DNA from: Mycobacterium intermedium
Lineage (GTDB): Bacteria; Actinomycetota; Actinomycetes; Mycobacteriales; Mycobacteriaceae
Assembly (NCBI RefSeq): GCF_002086275.1
Contig: NZ_MVHT01000009.1
Location: 1 to 64,000, forward strand
Length of the DNA stretch: 64,000 nucleotides
Reading direction: 5' to 3'
In this document: positions 11,098 through 21,956 of the stretch, one piece after another
Layout of the letters: the number at the start of each line of letters is the position of its first letter
Numbering within the stretch: the stretch's first letter is position 1
Program-made: the position numbers and the translations under genes
The notes under the pieces: generated by a model
The model's database searches: none
What the model saw: the letters and a program-made list of their open reading frames with translations, nothing else
What the model was told of the DNA's origin: nothing

Positions 11098-11190
11098 CGC
11101 CCGTTACGCTAGGCCCTGAGCAGCACTTTATAGCCCGTTTATCCACAAGCACGCAGCTTTCACACAGGTTTGGGCCGTGAGCGCGGTGGG

Positions 11191-11203
11191 TAGAATTTCG
11201 GGG
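11191..11203 (+). promoter_or_regulatory. Putative -10 element and leaderless start of cut3
   Basis: TAGAAT at 11191-11196 places the expected transcript start at about 11203, exactly the GTG start of the cutinase. No Shine-Dalgarno is visible. A weak TTGGGC lies at 11170-11175, with a short spacer. Inference: leaderless transcription, which is common in mycobacteria. Confidence 0.45.
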
Positions 11204-11994
11204 TGAATCAGGCATTATCGCGGCTTTTTGCTGCCCTGGGCACGGCAGTCGGGCTGCTAGTTGTGCCCATGGGAACCGGCCAGACACCCCTTGCCTCCGC
11301 GGACAACTGTCCGGACGCCGAGGTCGTTTTCGCACGAGGAACCAACGAGCCACCGGGCCTGGGACGCGTCGGCGATGCGTTCGTCGACGCGCTGCGTCAG
11401 CAGGCCAGCGGCATGACCATCGACACGTACGGCGTGAACTACGCCGCCAGCAAGCTGCAGTTGCACGGCGGCGACGGCGCCAACGACGTGATCAATCACG
11501 TCAAGTCCACGGCGTCGTCCTGCCCTGACACCAAGATCGTGCTGGGCGGCTACTCACAGGGCGCCTCGGTGATGGACATCGTCGCCGGCGTGCCGATCGG
11601 CGGCATCAACTGGGGCAACTCGCTGCCGCCCGAATACCAGAACAACATCGCCGCGGTCGTGACCTTCGGCGACATCGCCGACCGCGCCGGTGGGTCGCTG
11701 CCGACCAAGAGCGCCCTCTTGGGCTCGAAGGCGATCGACTATTGCAACCCCGTCGACCCGATTTGCCACGCCGGCGCCGGGAACGAGTGGAGCGGACACA
11801 CCGAGGGCTATGTCCCCGTCTACACCACCCAGGCCGCGAGTTTCGTCGCGTCCAAGCTGTCGGCGCTCGTCGGGGTCCCGCACATGCCGCCCGGGTATGT
11901 ACCGCAGGTTCCGGCCCCGCAGGAGCCCGCCCCGGTTCCACCCGTGCCCAGCACCGCCCTGCCAGGGGCGGGAGTGGTCGCGGCGGTCCACTGA
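11203..11994 (+). CDS. cut3: Secreted cutinase-family serine esterase (Cut3-like)
   Basis: This is an alpha/beta-hydrolase of the cutinase family, expected to be a secreted lipase or esterase. A Sec signal peptide ends near ASADNC (about residue 34). The nucleophile motif GYSQG is at about 116-120, and cysteines in [23 protein letters not shown] fit the family disulfides, with catalytic Asp and His in DPIC and SGHTEGY. A Pro-rich tail of ~40 residues follows the catalytic domain. With its downstream paralogue it matches the Rv3451-Rv3452 pair next to ESX-4 in Mtb. The 263-residue length is normal. Confidence 0.9.
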   Translation: MNQALSRLFAALGTAVGLLVVPMGTGQTPLASADNCPDAEVVFARGTNEPPGLGRVGDAFVDALRQQASGMTIDTYGVNYAASKLQLHGGDGANDVINHVKSTASSCPDTKIVLGGYSQGASVMDIVAGVPIGGINWGNSLPPEYQNNIAAVVTFGDIADRAGGSLPTKSALLGSKAIDYCNPVDPICHAGAGNEWSGHTEGYVPVYTTQAASFVASKLSALVGVPHMPPGYVPQVPAPQEPAPVPPVPSTALPGAGVVAAVH

Positions 11995-12012
11995 CATACG
12001 CGCAATAGCCCG

Positions 12013-12027
12013 TAATATGCCGTGGCA
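12013..12027 (+). promoter_or_regulatory. Putative -10 element and leaderless start of cut4
   Basis: TAATAT at 12013-12018 ends eight bases before the ATG at 12027. There is no Shine-Dalgarno between them, so a leaderless transcript starting at or next to the ATG is likely. This would give cut4 its own promoter in the 32-bp gap after cut3. Confidence 0.4.
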
Positions 12028-12665
12028 TGAGGCGGGTCGGGGCAGCCGTCGTCATCACGACGGCCAGTTTGGCGGTTGCCCTGACCCCCGCATCGAATGC
12101 TCCTAAAGCCCACGGCGCGGGCTGTCCGGACGTCGAGGTGGTCTTCGCCCGCGGCACCGGCGAACCTCCGGGAGTGGGACGCGTCGGGAGCGCGCTGGTC
12201 AGCTCACTGAAGCAGAGGACCCGCAAAAACGTTGCGGCGTACGCCGTCAACTATCCGGCCAGCAAGAACTTTCTCGCCGCGCGGGAGGGCGCGAACGACG
12301 CCAGCGCGCACATCAAGCACATGACCACCGCGTGCCCCCGCACCAGGCTGGTGCTCGGTGGATATTCACAGGGCGCTGCGGTGATCGACATCGTCACAAC
12401 CGCACCGATCGCCGGTCTGGGCTTCGACGAGCCGCTACCCGCCGAAGCGGCCGACCACGTCGCTGCGGTCACCCTCTTCGGCAATCCGTCTGCTCGCGCC
12501 GGCAGTCTGCTGACCGCCCTGAGCCCGCGCTTCGGCGACAAGATTCTCGACCTCTGCAACCAGGGTGACCCGATCTGCTCCGACGGCAATCAGTGGAAGG
12601 CGCACTTGGGTTACGTTCCCGGATTTACCAATCAGGCCGCGAGTTTCATCGCAGCCCGGCTCTAA
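12027..12665 (+). CDS. cut4: Secreted cutinase-family serine esterase (Cut4-like)
   Basis: This is the second cutinase of the tandem pair, 212 residues and without the Pro-rich tail of its neighbour. It has an N-terminal signal peptide, mature start near [18 protein letters not shown], nucleophile motif GYSQG at ~113-117, and [10 protein letters not shown]...HLGYVPG supplying catalytic Asp and His. Its stop codon overlaps the truA stop by three bases on the opposite strand. The genes that separate cut4 from truA in Mtb (Rv3453, Rv3454) are therefore absent here. Confidence 0.9.
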   Translation: MRRVGAAVVITTASLAVALTPASNAPKAHGAGCPDVEVVFARGTGEPPGVGRVGSALVSSLKQRTRKNVAAYAVNYPASKNFLAAREGANDASAHIKHMTTACPRTRLVLGGYSQGAAVIDIVTTAPIAGLGFDEPLPAEAADHVAAVTLFGNPSARAGSLLTALSPRFGDKILDLCNQGDPICSDGNQWKAHLGYVPGFTNQAASFIAARL

Positions 12666-13507
12666 CTCGGGGTGCGCAGATCCCGCGTGATCAGTGCGCG
12701 CGACGCAAGCTGGTCGTCCGGCGGATAGTCCACCCCGATCAGCGTCAACCCGCGCGCCGGCGCGGCCGCGAAATCACTGGATCGGCTTGTCGCAGTGAGT
12801 AACTCGGCACACCACTCCGGCGGGCGCCGATGTTCACCAACCGCGAGCAGCGCCCCGACCAGTGACCGCACCATCGACCAACAGAAGGCGTCAGCGGTGA
12901 CGTGGGCCGATATCAGGTGACCGTCTCGCGACCAGTCCAGCCGCTGCAGTTCGCGGATCGTGGTGGCACCCTCGCGGTGCCGGCAGAAGGCCGCAAAGTC
13001 GCGCAGTCCCAACAGTTCTCGCGAGGCTGCCGCCATCGCAGCCACATCCAGGTCGCGAGACCACGGGGTGACATAACGCGCCAACTGCGGCTCCACACCG
13101 TAGGGCGCCGTCGACAACCGGTACCGGTAATGCCGCCGCAACGCGGAGAACCTGGCGTCGAAATCCTTTGGCGCACGGGTGATGTTGATGACCCGAACGT
13201 CCTCAGCCAGGAATCTGGCCAGCCGCCGTATCAGCGGGACGAACTCCGCGTCGCCGGGGCGTGGCGACCGCGAATAGGCGCGCGGCAGTGCTTCCGACGG
13301 TACGTCGGCGTGGGCCACCTGCGCGGTGGCGTGCACTCCGGCATCGGTACGTCCGGCAGCGCGCAGCCGCACCGGGGTGCGGAAAATCGTCGTCAGCGCC
13401 TCGTCGAGTACGCCTGCGACCGTGCGCTGGCCGGCCTGGATCGCCCAGCCCGCGAAGTCGGTTCCGTCGTAGGCGATATCGAGCCGCAGACGGACGTCCT
13501 CGCTAAT
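12662..13507 (-). CDS. truA: tRNA pseudouridine synthase TruA (start codon unclear)
   Basis: The enzyme makes pseudouridine at tRNA positions 38-40. Catalytic Asp is in [11 protein letters not shown], and the N-terminal [15 protein letters not shown] motif is present. ATG, GTG or TTG is first met only at the GTG at 13372, but that start would drop ~45 conserved residues. The homologous frame continues upstream, where a segment reading [15 protein letters not shown] resembles the Mtb protein. The only candidates there are ATT at 13507 (preceded by an AAGAGG-like site) or CTG at 13513. The given start is a best guess. The gene overlaps the end of rplQ. Confidence 0.85.
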   Translation of the reverse strand: MSEDVRLRLDIAYDGTDFAGWAIQAGQRTVAGVLDEALTTIFRTPVRLRAAGRTDAGVHATAQVAHADVPSEALPRAYSRSPRPGDAEFVPLIRRLARFLAEDVRVINITRAPKDFDARFSALRRHYRYRLSTAPYGVEPQLARYVTPWSRDLDVAAMAAASRELLGLRDFAAFCRHREGATTIRELQRLDWSRDGHLISAHVTADAFCWSMVRSLVGALLAVGEHRRPPEWCAELLTATSRSSDFAAAPARGLTLIGVDYPPDDQLASRALITRDLRTPS

Positions 13508-14162
13508 TCTCAGAGGCCTCTTCGGGCTTTTCGGACGCGTCTTCGTCGGAGGCGGCCTCGCCAGACTCGCTGGACTCGTCGTCCGATGCCTCCTCGACGG
13601 CGGCCTGCGGAGCAGCCGCGGCCGTCTCCTCGGCCTCGGTCGCCTCCGCCTTGGTTTCGGTCGCCTCTTCGGCGGCCTCGTCGGCCGCGGGGCCTTCGGT
13701 CGCCTCCGGTTCGACCGCGGCCTGCGGTGCCGCCGCGGCGGCCACGGGCGCGGCCTTCTTCGAAGACTTCACCCGACGGGCCCGGTCGGCTTCCGAGGTG
13801 ACCGTCTTCTCCCGCACCAGTTCGATCACGGCCATCGGCGCGTTGTCGCCCTTGCGTGGCTCGACCTTGATGATGCGGGTGTAGCCGCCGTTGCGGTCGG
13901 CGAAGAACGGACCGATCTCGGCGAACAGCGCGTGCACCACGTCCTTGTCACGGATCTTCTTGAGCACCTCACGCCGGTTGTGCAGCGTGCCCTTCTTGGC
14001 ATGGGTGATCAGCTTCTCCGCGTACGGCCGCAATGCCCGGGCCTTCGGCTCGGTGGTCTTGATCCGACCGTGCTCGAACAACGACGTAGCCAGGTTGGCC
14101 AAGATCGCCTTCTGGTGTGCAGACGACCCGCCGAGGCGAGGGCCCTTGGTGGGCTTGGGCAT
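13503..14162 (-). CDS. rplQ: 50S ribosomal protein L17, long acidic tail
   Basis: Residues 1-~118 are a standard bacterial L17 ([19 protein letters not shown]...), which sits at the exit-tunnel side of the 50S subunit. They are followed by ~100 residues of low-complexity Ala/Glu/Ser sequence that does not belong to the core fold. Mycobacterial L17 proteins carry such tails; 219 residues is longer than I recall for Mtb (about 180). The end of the gene overlaps the putative truA N-terminus in another frame. It is the penultimate gene of the infA-truA operon. Confidence 0.96.
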   Translation of the reverse strand: MPKPTKGPRLGGSSAHQKAILANLATSLFEHGRIKTTEPKARALRPYAEKLITHAKKGTLHNRREVLKKIRDKDVVHALFAEIGPFFADRNGGYTRIIKVEPRKGDNAPMAVIELVREKTVTSEADRARRVKSSKKAAPVAAAAAPQAAVEPEATEGPAADEAAEEATETKAEATEAEETAAAAPQAAVEEASDDESSESGEAASDEDASEKPEEASEN

Positions 14163-14275
14163 TGCAACTTCTCCTCAATGGGGGCCGACCCCCGTATCAG
14201 GTAGGGCCGGGACGGACGGTGGTGCATGTGTCCGGTTCCTCAGCGGCCGCTGCACGGCCGCATCGTCACCGAACG

Positions 14276-15349
<1,074 letters not shown>

Positions 15350-15403
15350 CTATTTGATGCCGTTAGGTGTCCGCCGCTGCGGTCGCAGCGCCGGAGGTCT
15401 GCG

Positions 15404-16009
15404 TTACTTCGAGTAGTACTCGACGATCAGCTGCTCGGCGAGCGGGACGTCGATCTGCGAGCGCTCGGGCAGCTGGTGGATCAGGATCCGCTGACGCTCG
15501 CCGACGACCTGAAGCCAACTCGGGACCGGGCGGTCACCCGCCGTCTCCCGCGCGATCTGGAACGGCACGGTGTTCAGCGACTTGTCCCGTACGTCGATGA
15601 TGTCGTACTGCGACACCCGGTAGCTGGGGACGTCGACGCGCACGCCGTTGACCAGGAAGTGACCGTGCGTGACCAGCTGACGGGCCATCCGACGGGTCCG
15701 GGCCAGCCCGGCGCGGTACACGACGTTGTCGAGCCGGCTCTCCAGGATGCGCAGCAGTTCTTCACCGGTCTTGCCGGAGTGGCGAACGGCCTCTTCGTAG
15801 TAGCGGCGGAACTGCTTCTCCATCACGCCGTAGGTGAAGCGCGCCTTCTGCTTCTCCTGCAGCTGCTGACGGTATTCGCTCTCCTTGACCCGGGCGCGGC
15901 CGTGCTGGCCGGGCGGGTAAGGCCGCTTTTCGTAGGACTGGTCGCCACCGACGAGGTCGGTGCCCAGCCGGCGTGACTTGCGGGTAACGGGTCCGGTGTA
16001 ACGAGCCAT
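15404..16009 (-). CDS. rpsD: 30S ribosomal protein S4
   Basis: This 201-residue protein starts MARYTGPVTRKSRR, with an S4 RNA-binding domain in the middle (LESRLDNVVYRAGLARTRRMA) and the normal C-terminus. S4 nucleates 30S assembly by binding 16S rRNA. The N-terminus is of the zinc-independent type: the Cys cluster found in some S4 proteins is absent. It lies in the conserved order rpsM-rpsK-rpsD-rpoA. Confidence 0.97.
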   Translation of the reverse strand: MARYTGPVTRKSRRLGTDLVGGDQSYEKRPYPPGQHGRARVKESEYRQQLQEKQKARFTYGVMEKQFRRYYEEAVRHSGKTGEELLRILESRLDNVVYRAGLARTRRMARQLVTHGHFLVNGVRVDVPSYRVSQYDIIDVRDKSLNTVPFQIARETAGDRPVPSWLQVVGERQRILIHQLPERSQIDVPLAEQLIVEYYSK

Positions 16010-16031
16010 GAAAGTTCTCCTCCTCGACCCT

Positions 16032-16448
16032 CTAGACCCTGCGTCGCTTGGGCGGGCGGACGCCGTTGTGCGGCTGCGGGGTGACGTCAGAAATCGCGCC
16101 GACCTCCAGGCCGGCGGCCTGCAGCGAACGGATCGCGGTCTCGCGGCCCGAGCCCGGGCCCTTCACGAACACATCGACCTTGCGCACGCCGTGCTCCTGG
16201 GCCTTGCGCGCGGCGTTCTCCGCGGCCAGCTGCGCGGCGAACGGCGTCGACTTGCGCGAGCCCTTGAAGCCGACGTGACCCGACGACGCCCAGGCAATGA
16301 CGTTGCCCTGCGGGTCGGTGATGGTCACGATCGTGTTGTTGAACGTGCTCTTGATGTGCGCGGCGCCGTGCGGGACGTTCTTCTTTTCCCGGCGGCGGGT
16401 CTTCTGGCCCTTCTTGGGCCCCCCGGCACTGGCTTTCTTCGGTGGCAT
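16032..16448 (-). CDS. rpsK: 30S ribosomal protein S11
   Basis: This 138-residue S11 protein has a basic N-terminal extension ([13 protein letters not shown]) and the conserved core ending PPKRRRV. It forms part of the 30S platform near the mRNA exit. It starts three bases after the rpsM stop, consistent with co-translation. Length and sequence are standard for mycobacteria. Confidence 0.97.
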   Translation of the reverse strand: MPPKKASAGGPKKGQKTRRREKKNVPHGAAHIKSTFNNTIVTITDPQGNVIAWASSGHVGFKGSRKSTPFAAQLAAENAARKAQEHGVRKVDVFVKGPGSGRETAIRSLQAAGLEVGAISDVTPQPHNGVRPPKRRRV

Positions 16449-16451
16449 CGG

Positions 16452-16826
16452 TTACCTGGCCTTCTTCTTGCCTGCGATGGTGCGCTTGGGGCCTTTACGG
16501 GTCCGCGCATTGGTCTTGGTCCGCTGGCCGCGCACCGGCAGGCCGCGGCGGTGCCGCAGGCCCTGGTAGCAGCCGATTTCGATCTTGCGGCGAATGTCGG
16601 CCTGCACCTCACGGCGCAGGTCACCCTCGACCTTCAGGTTCGCTTCGATGTAGTCACGCAGATGCGTCAGCTGGTCGTCGGTGAGGTCCTTGGTACGCAG
16701 GTTCTTGTCGATGCCGGTGGCGGCAAGGATCTCGTTCGAACGGGTACGACCGATGCCGTAGATGTACGTCAGCGCGATCTCCATGCGCTTGTCGCGCGGG
16801 AGATCGACGCCCACTAGTCGAGCCAT
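16452..16826 (-). CDS. rpsM: 30S ribosomal protein S13
   Basis: This 124-residue S13 protein has conserved [14 protein letters not shown] and [14 protein letters not shown] segments and a basic tail that contacts tRNA and the subunit bridge. It follows rpmJ on the minus strand, but the normal short gap is replaced by 459 bp containing a 55-bp tandem repeat array. The array could alter mRNA folding or transcription between rpmJ and rpsM. Confidence 0.97.
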   Translation of the reverse strand: MARLVGVDLPRDKRMEIALTYIYGIGRTRSNEILAATGIDKNLRTKDLTDDQLTHLRDYIEANLKVEGDLRREVQADIRRKIEIGCYQGLRHRRGLPVRGQRTKTNARTRKGPKRTIAGKKKAR

Positions 16827-17010
16827 AGGTGGCGTTTCCTCTTTCTCAGCGGAGGTCTTTTCCCAGTCCGTTCCCGCAGTCCGTACGGATCTGCGGGGCC
16901 CGGCCTCCGTCCGGGCGCAGCTGAGCTAGCCCATCTCTCTAGATGCCAGCCGCTCAGTGGTGCTGGGAGGTCTGCATTCTGTTGTGTTTCGCGGGCCGGC
17001 GGGCCGTTGC
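16827..17010. other. Leader-side gap between repeat array and rpsM
   Basis: This 184-bp non-coding stretch lies between the repeat array and the rpsM start. A GGAG-like ribosome site for rpsM lies near 16835-16845. I see no convincing promoter or additional gene. Frames reading through it into the array on the plus strand are by-products of the repeats. Confidence 0.4.
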
Positions 17011-17285
17011 TGTTGGCGGCGACCCGCTGCGCCCGGCTGTGCCGCGCTTGCGATCGCCGCCCTGCTGTTGGCGGCGACCCGCTGCGCCCGGCTGTGCCGC
17101 GCTTGCGATCGCCGCCCTGCTGTTGGCGGCGACCCGCTGCGCCCGGCTGTGCCGCGCTTGCGATCGCCGCCCTGCTGTTGGCGGCGACCCGCTGCGCCCG
17201 GCTGTGCCGCGCTTGCGATCGCCGCCCTGCTGTTGGCGGCGACCCGCTGCGCCCGGCTGTGCCGTGCTTGCGATCGCCGCCGTGA
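17011..17285. repeat. Five tandem copies of a 55-bp unit (MIRU/VNTR-like)
   Basis: Units begin at 17011, 17066, 17121, 17176 and 17231. They are identical apart from one C-to-T change and a diverged last few bases in the final copy. The unit length is not a multiple of three, so it is not a repeated peptide. Each unit starts with GGCGGCGA and ends near TCGCCGCC. Every junction therefore gives an 8-bp stem with an 8-nt loop, and each unit holds a GCGATCGC palindrome. The array ends exactly at the rpmJ stop codon, inside the ribosomal operon. Copy number is likely to vary between strains. Confidence 0.93.
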
Positions 17286-17399
17286 TCAACCTTGTCGCTG
17301 CTTGTGGCGGGGATCCTGGCAGATCACCATGACCCGTCCATGCCGACGGATCACCCTGCACTTGTCACAGATCGGCTTGACGCTGGGGTTCACCTTCAC
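17286..17399 (-). CDS. rpmJ: 50S ribosomal protein L36
   Basis: This 37-residue L36 protein starts with GTG at 17399 (protein start [20 protein letters not shown]). It has the zinc-ribbon residues Cys11, Cys14, Cys27 and His32 expected for the C+ form. It lies between infA and rpsM as usual. A weak AGGA site precedes the start. The 55-bp repeat array begins immediately after the stop codon. Confidence 0.96.
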   Translation of the reverse strand: MKVNPSVKPICDKCRVIRRHGRVMVICQDPRHKQRQG

Positions 17400-17435
17400 G
17401 GCAGTTCGGTCCTGTTCTCGTTCTCGGATGTTGGC

Positions 17436-17657
17436 TTACTTGTAGCGGTACACAATGCGGCCGCGGGACAGGTCGTAGGGAGACAACTCCACTACCACCC
17501 GGTCCTCGGGCAGGATGCGGATGTAGTGCTGCCGCATCTTGCCACTGATGTGGGCGAGCACCTTGTGACCGTTCTCCAGCTCAATGCGGAACATCGCATT
17601 GGGCAGGGGTTCGACCACGCGACCCTCGACCTCGATGGCACCGTCCTTCTTTGCCAT
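17436..17657 (-). CDS. infA: Translation initiation factor IF-1
   Basis: This is a 73-residue OB-fold protein ([20 protein letters not shown]... ending GRIVYRYK) that binds the ribosomal A site during initiation. The frame is open further upstream, but the ATG at 17657 gives the exact family length. It is the first gene of the infA-rpmJ-rpsM-rpsK-rpsD-rpoA-rplQ-truA run. Its promoter must lie in the 245 bp shared with the divergent oxidoreductase gene. Confidence 0.97.
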
Positions 17658-17902
17658 TACTTTCTGGCGATCCTCACTTGTTGTCAGTGCACGCTGTATC
17701 GGCGCAGCATGCCTCCGGACTACTAAAACGTGGGCCGGTGGTGGAAATTCCGCGAACGAATCCGCAGATTTCAGACAGGGCACGCCAAGAGCCGGCACGG
17801 ACGCCGCACCGTTGGTCCACGATACCCGCCCGGAGGCACTGCCGCAAAACGCCGAGGGAATACGGCAGGAATACGACCGGAGTCCGCCAAGTTGGTCCAA
17901 CC

Positions 17903-18763
17903 ATGACCGATTCAGCTGTGCGCAAACCCGACCCCGTCAGTTTAGGAAGTCGCTTCGGATCGTTCGGACGCAAGGTCACACCCGAGCAAGCCAAGGACAT
18001 CGAAGCCCTGGGGTACGGGGCCGTCTGGGTGGGCGGTTCACCGCCGGCCGAGCTGGACTGGGTGGAACCCATTCTTCAGGCGACGACGACGCTGCAGGTC
18101 GCGACCGGCATCGTCAACATTTGGACGGCCGCCGCCAAGCCGGTCGCCGAGTCCTTCCACCGCATCGACAAGGCGTACCCGGGCCGATTCCTGCTCGGGA
18201 TCGGCGTCGGTCATCCGGAGGCGATCTCGCAATACCGCAAGCCCTATGACGCGCTGACCGAGTACCTGGACCAACTCGACGAATACGGTGTGCCCGCCAA
18301 TCGTCGCGTGGTCGCCGCCCTCGGACCGCGGGTGCTGAAGCTTTCCGCAGAGCGCGCCGCCGGCGCGCACCCCTACCTGACCACACCGGAGCACACCGCG
18401 CAGGCGCGGCAACTGATCGGCCCGGAAGCCTTCTTGGCGCCCGAACACAAAGTCGTGCTCACCACCGATGCCGAGAAGGCCCGCACGGTAGGTCGAAAAG
18501 CCCTGCAGATCTACCTCGACCTCGCGAACTACCTGAACAACTTCAAACGGCTGGGCTTCACCGGTGACGACATCGCCGCGCCGGGCAGCGACCGCTTGGT
18601 CGATGCCCTTGTCGCCTACGGGACGACCGATGCCATCGCGGCCCGGCTCCGGGAGCACCTCGAGGCCGGCGCCGACCACGTGCCCGTTCAGGTCCTGGCC
18701 CGTAGCGAAGACCTGGTTCCAGCGCTGGCCGAACTGGCCGACGCACTCGGGCTCAACCGATAG
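17903..18763 (+). CDS. LLM-class F420-dependent oxidoreductase, first of tandem pair
   Basis: This 286-residue luciferase-like (LLM) TIM-barrel enzyme is probably F420-dependent. It has the family phrases [57 protein letters not shown] and [15 protein letters not shown]. The substrate is unknown. I chose the ATG at 17903; the open frame further upstream overlaps infA. It and the next gene are clear paralogues (~10 bp apart) resembling Rv3463, which sits at the same place in Mtb as a single gene. It diverges from infA. Confidence 0.88.
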
Positions 18764-18772
18764 GAGCGGCAG

Positions 18773-19630
18773 ATGACTGGCGGCGTTTCGCTCAAACCCG
18801 ACCTCGGCCGATTCGGTGTCTGGACGGGTCCCTCCATCACTCCGGAGTTCGCGGCGGGGGTCGAAGAACTCGGCTACGGGGCGGCCTGGATCGGCTACTC
18901 GCCTCCCGCGGAGCTGGCGTGGGCGGAGCCGGCCCTGGCGCAGACAACCTCACTGCAGCTTGCGACCGGAATCGTCAACATTTGGACGGCGGCAGCCCCG
19001 GCCGTCGCCGAGTCCTATCACCGGATCGAGAACGCCTACCCGGGACGATTTCTCCTGGGTGTCGGCGCCGGCCATCCGGAGCACACCAAGGAGTACGTCA
19101 AGCCCTACGACGCACTGGTGTCCTACCTCGATGAACTCGACGCCGCCGGGGTGCCGACCAGCCGACGGGTGCTCGCCGCGCTCGGCCCCAAGGTGCTGCG
19201 GCTGGCGGCGACCCGCAGCGCCGGCGCTCATCCGTATCTGACCACCCCGGAACACACGGCCAAGGCGCGCGAACTGGTCGGCAACTCGGTGTTCTTGGCG
19301 CCGGAACACAAGGTTGTGCTGACGACGGATGCCGAGGAGGCCCGCGCCATCGGTCGCAAGTTCGTCGACTTCTACCTGGGCCTGACCAACTACGTGAACA
19401 ACTGGCTGCGCCTCGGGTTCACCCAGGCCGATGTGGCCAAGCCCGGCAGCGACAAGCTGATCGACTCGGTGGTGGCCTACGGCACTCCCGAGGCGATCGC
19501 GCATCGCCTCGACGAGCACCTCGAAGCGGGGGCGGACCATGTGGCGATTCAGGTGGTGGGACGCTCGGGCGATGAGGAGGTGCTGTCCGTACTGGAGGAA
19601 CTAGCGGGACCGCTCGGCCTTACCCGTTAG
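18773..19630 (+). CDS. LLM-class F420-dependent oxidoreductase, second of tandem pair
   Basis: This 285-residue paralogue of the preceding gene keeps the same barrel motifs ([50 protein letters not shown]). An AGGAG site precedes the ATG, nine bases after the previous stop, so the two form one operon. Length and place match Rv3463. F420 use is inferred from the family; no substrate can be assigned. The gene ends 10 bp before rmlB. Confidence 0.88.
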   Translation: MTGGVSLKPDLGRFGVWTGPSITPEFAAGVEELGYGAAWIGYSPPAELAWAEPALAQTTSLQLATGIVNIWTAAAPAVAESYHRIENAYPGRFLLGVGAGHPEHTKEYVKPYDALVSYLDELDAAGVPTSRRVLAALGPKVLRLAATRSAGAHPYLTTPEHTAKARELVGNSVFLAPEHKVVLTTDAEEARAIGRKFVDFYLGLTNYVNNWLRLGFTQADVAKPGSDKLIDSVVAYGTPEAIAHRLDEHLEAGADHVAIQVVGRSGDEEVLSVLEELAGPLGLTR

Positions 19631-19637
19631 GGTTTGA

Positions 19638-20636
<999 letters not shown>

Positions 20637-20637
20637 G

Positions 20638-21246
20638 ATGCAAGCACGCGAACTCAAAGTCCCCGGCGCCTGGGAGATAACGCCGAAGATCCATCCCGAT
20701 TCCCGCGGATTGTTCTTTGAGTGGTTCACCGACCACGGCTTCCGCGAACTCACCGGTCACCCCTTGGACATCAGGCAGGCCAACTGCTCGGTGTCGTCGG
20801 CCGGAGCCCTGCGCGGTCTGCATTTCGCGCAGTTGCCGCCCAGCCAGGCCAAATATGTGACCTGCGTGACCGGGGCGATCTTCGACGTCGTGGTCGACAT
20901 CCGGGTTGGCTCACCGACATTCGGCCAGTGGGACGGAGTCCGGCTCGACGCACAGAACCACAAGTCGATCTACATCTCCGAGGGACTTGGCCACGGTTTC
21001 CTTGCCCTGGAAGACAATTCGACGGTGATGTACCTGTGTTCGGCGGAATACAACCCGCAGCGCGAACACACCATCCGGGCCACGGATCCCGCCCTGGCCA
21101 TCGACTGGCCACTGGTCGAAGGGGCCGCTCCGAGCCTGTCCGACCGCGACGCCGCAGCCCCGACATTCGAGGATGTGATCGCCTCCGGCCTGCTGCCCAA
21201 GTGGGAGGACGCCCGGGCGTTCGTCGCGCAGTTGCGCGGCGACTGA
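20638..21246 (+). CDS. rmlC: dTDP-4-dehydrorhamnose 3,5-epimerase
   Basis: This is the cupin-fold epimerase of the dTDP-L-rhamnose pathway, 202 residues. The catalytic His lies in ALRGLHFAQLPPSQAK, and the barrel includes IYISEGLGHGFLALED. Its start is one base past the rmlB stop, with an AGGATG overlap serving as ribosome site. Sequence and length are typical of mycobacterial RmlC. Confidence 0.96.
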   Translation: MQARELKVPGAWEITPKIHPDSRGLFFEWFTDHGFRELTGHPLDIRQANCSVSSAGALRGLHFAQLPPSQAKYVTCVTGAIFDVVVDIRVGSPTFGQWDGVRLDAQNHKSIYISEGLGHGFLALEDNSTVMYLCSAEYNPQREHTIRATDPALAIDWPLVEGAAPSLSDRDAAAPTFEDVIASGLLPKWEDARAFVAQLRGD

Positions 21247-21313
21247 TTCGACATTCTGTTTCACTAGATCCGCCCGTTGCGGGTGCGCAGTCCTGTTCGC
21301 GAAGGAGAGGTCG

Positions 21314-21811
21314 ATGAAACTTGAGTTGGTGATCGCTGTCGGCGCGGTGTCCCTCATGGCGGCCATCGCCGGTTGTTCCGGCGGCGAAAAGGGTTCCCCC
21401 ACATCGTCGAACACGCCGACCACCGTGGTCGCCGGCGCGACTACCAGCTCCGCATCGGCAACCATCACTCCCGCGGCAGCGGGCGAAACCCGCGTCCTGA
21501 TCGGCGGCCAACCGCTGAACACCGCCGGCCCCGTGGTGTGCAGCGGCTACGAAGGCAGGTTCTCCATCCAAATCGGCGACCCGATCACCGGCGTCATCGT
21601 CGGACTCGAACAAGACGGATCGGCAGTGCACAGCGCCGGGTTCGGCAACGTCGACGGCGTCGTCCTGAGCTTCACCGACGGTGCACCCGGCAACAGTGCC
21701 ACGGCGACCAAGAACGGCGACAGCTACCGGGTGACCGGCACTGCGACGGGTGTGGACAACGCCGGGCAGTTGGTGACCAAGCCCTTCGAAGTCGACGTCA
21801 CCTGCCCCTAA
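21314..21811 (+). CDS. LpqH-like (19-kDa antigen family) lipoprotein
   Basis: The signal peptide ends in a lipobox with the acylated Cys at ~21 (MAAIAGC). A Ser/Thr-rich linker follows, then a ~110-residue domain with the LpqH pattern: VLIGGQPLNTAGPVVC near the start, GFGNVDGVVLSFTDG in the middle, SYRVTGTATGVD and a final Cys (FEVDVTCP). The two late cysteines probably form a disulfide. A GGAGAG site precedes the ATG. It is a paralogue of the TLR2-active 19-kDa lipoprotein family; its exact role is unknown. Confidence 0.85.
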   Translation: MKLELVIAVGAVSLMAAIAGCSGGEKGSPTSSNTPTTVVAGATTSSASATITPAAAGETRVLIGGQPLNTAGPVVCSGYEGRFSIQIGDPITGVIVGLEQDGSAVHSAGFGNVDGVVLSFTDGAPGNSATATKNGDSYRVTGTATGVDNAGQLVTKPFEVDVTCP

Positions 21812-21956
21812 GTCTGGAGCCGATGGCAGATTCGGCGGCACTTGTGCAAGGAGTGTGTAAAGACGTCGTCAACTTGGCCCTTACGCGCCCGTAAATAGCT
21901 ACTATCTCCGAAACGCGAGAGCGGTGCGGACCGCCTGATCAGCGTGGGAGTGGGCT

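Noticed and set aside
17011..17285. CRISPR array
   Set aside because: Units are contiguous with no unique spacers and no cas genes nearby.
16943..17445. Open frames through the 55-bp repeats on the plus strand
   Set aside because: The unit shifts frame each copy and lacks stops in several frames; the repeated peptide has no other support and rpmJ is coded on the other strand.
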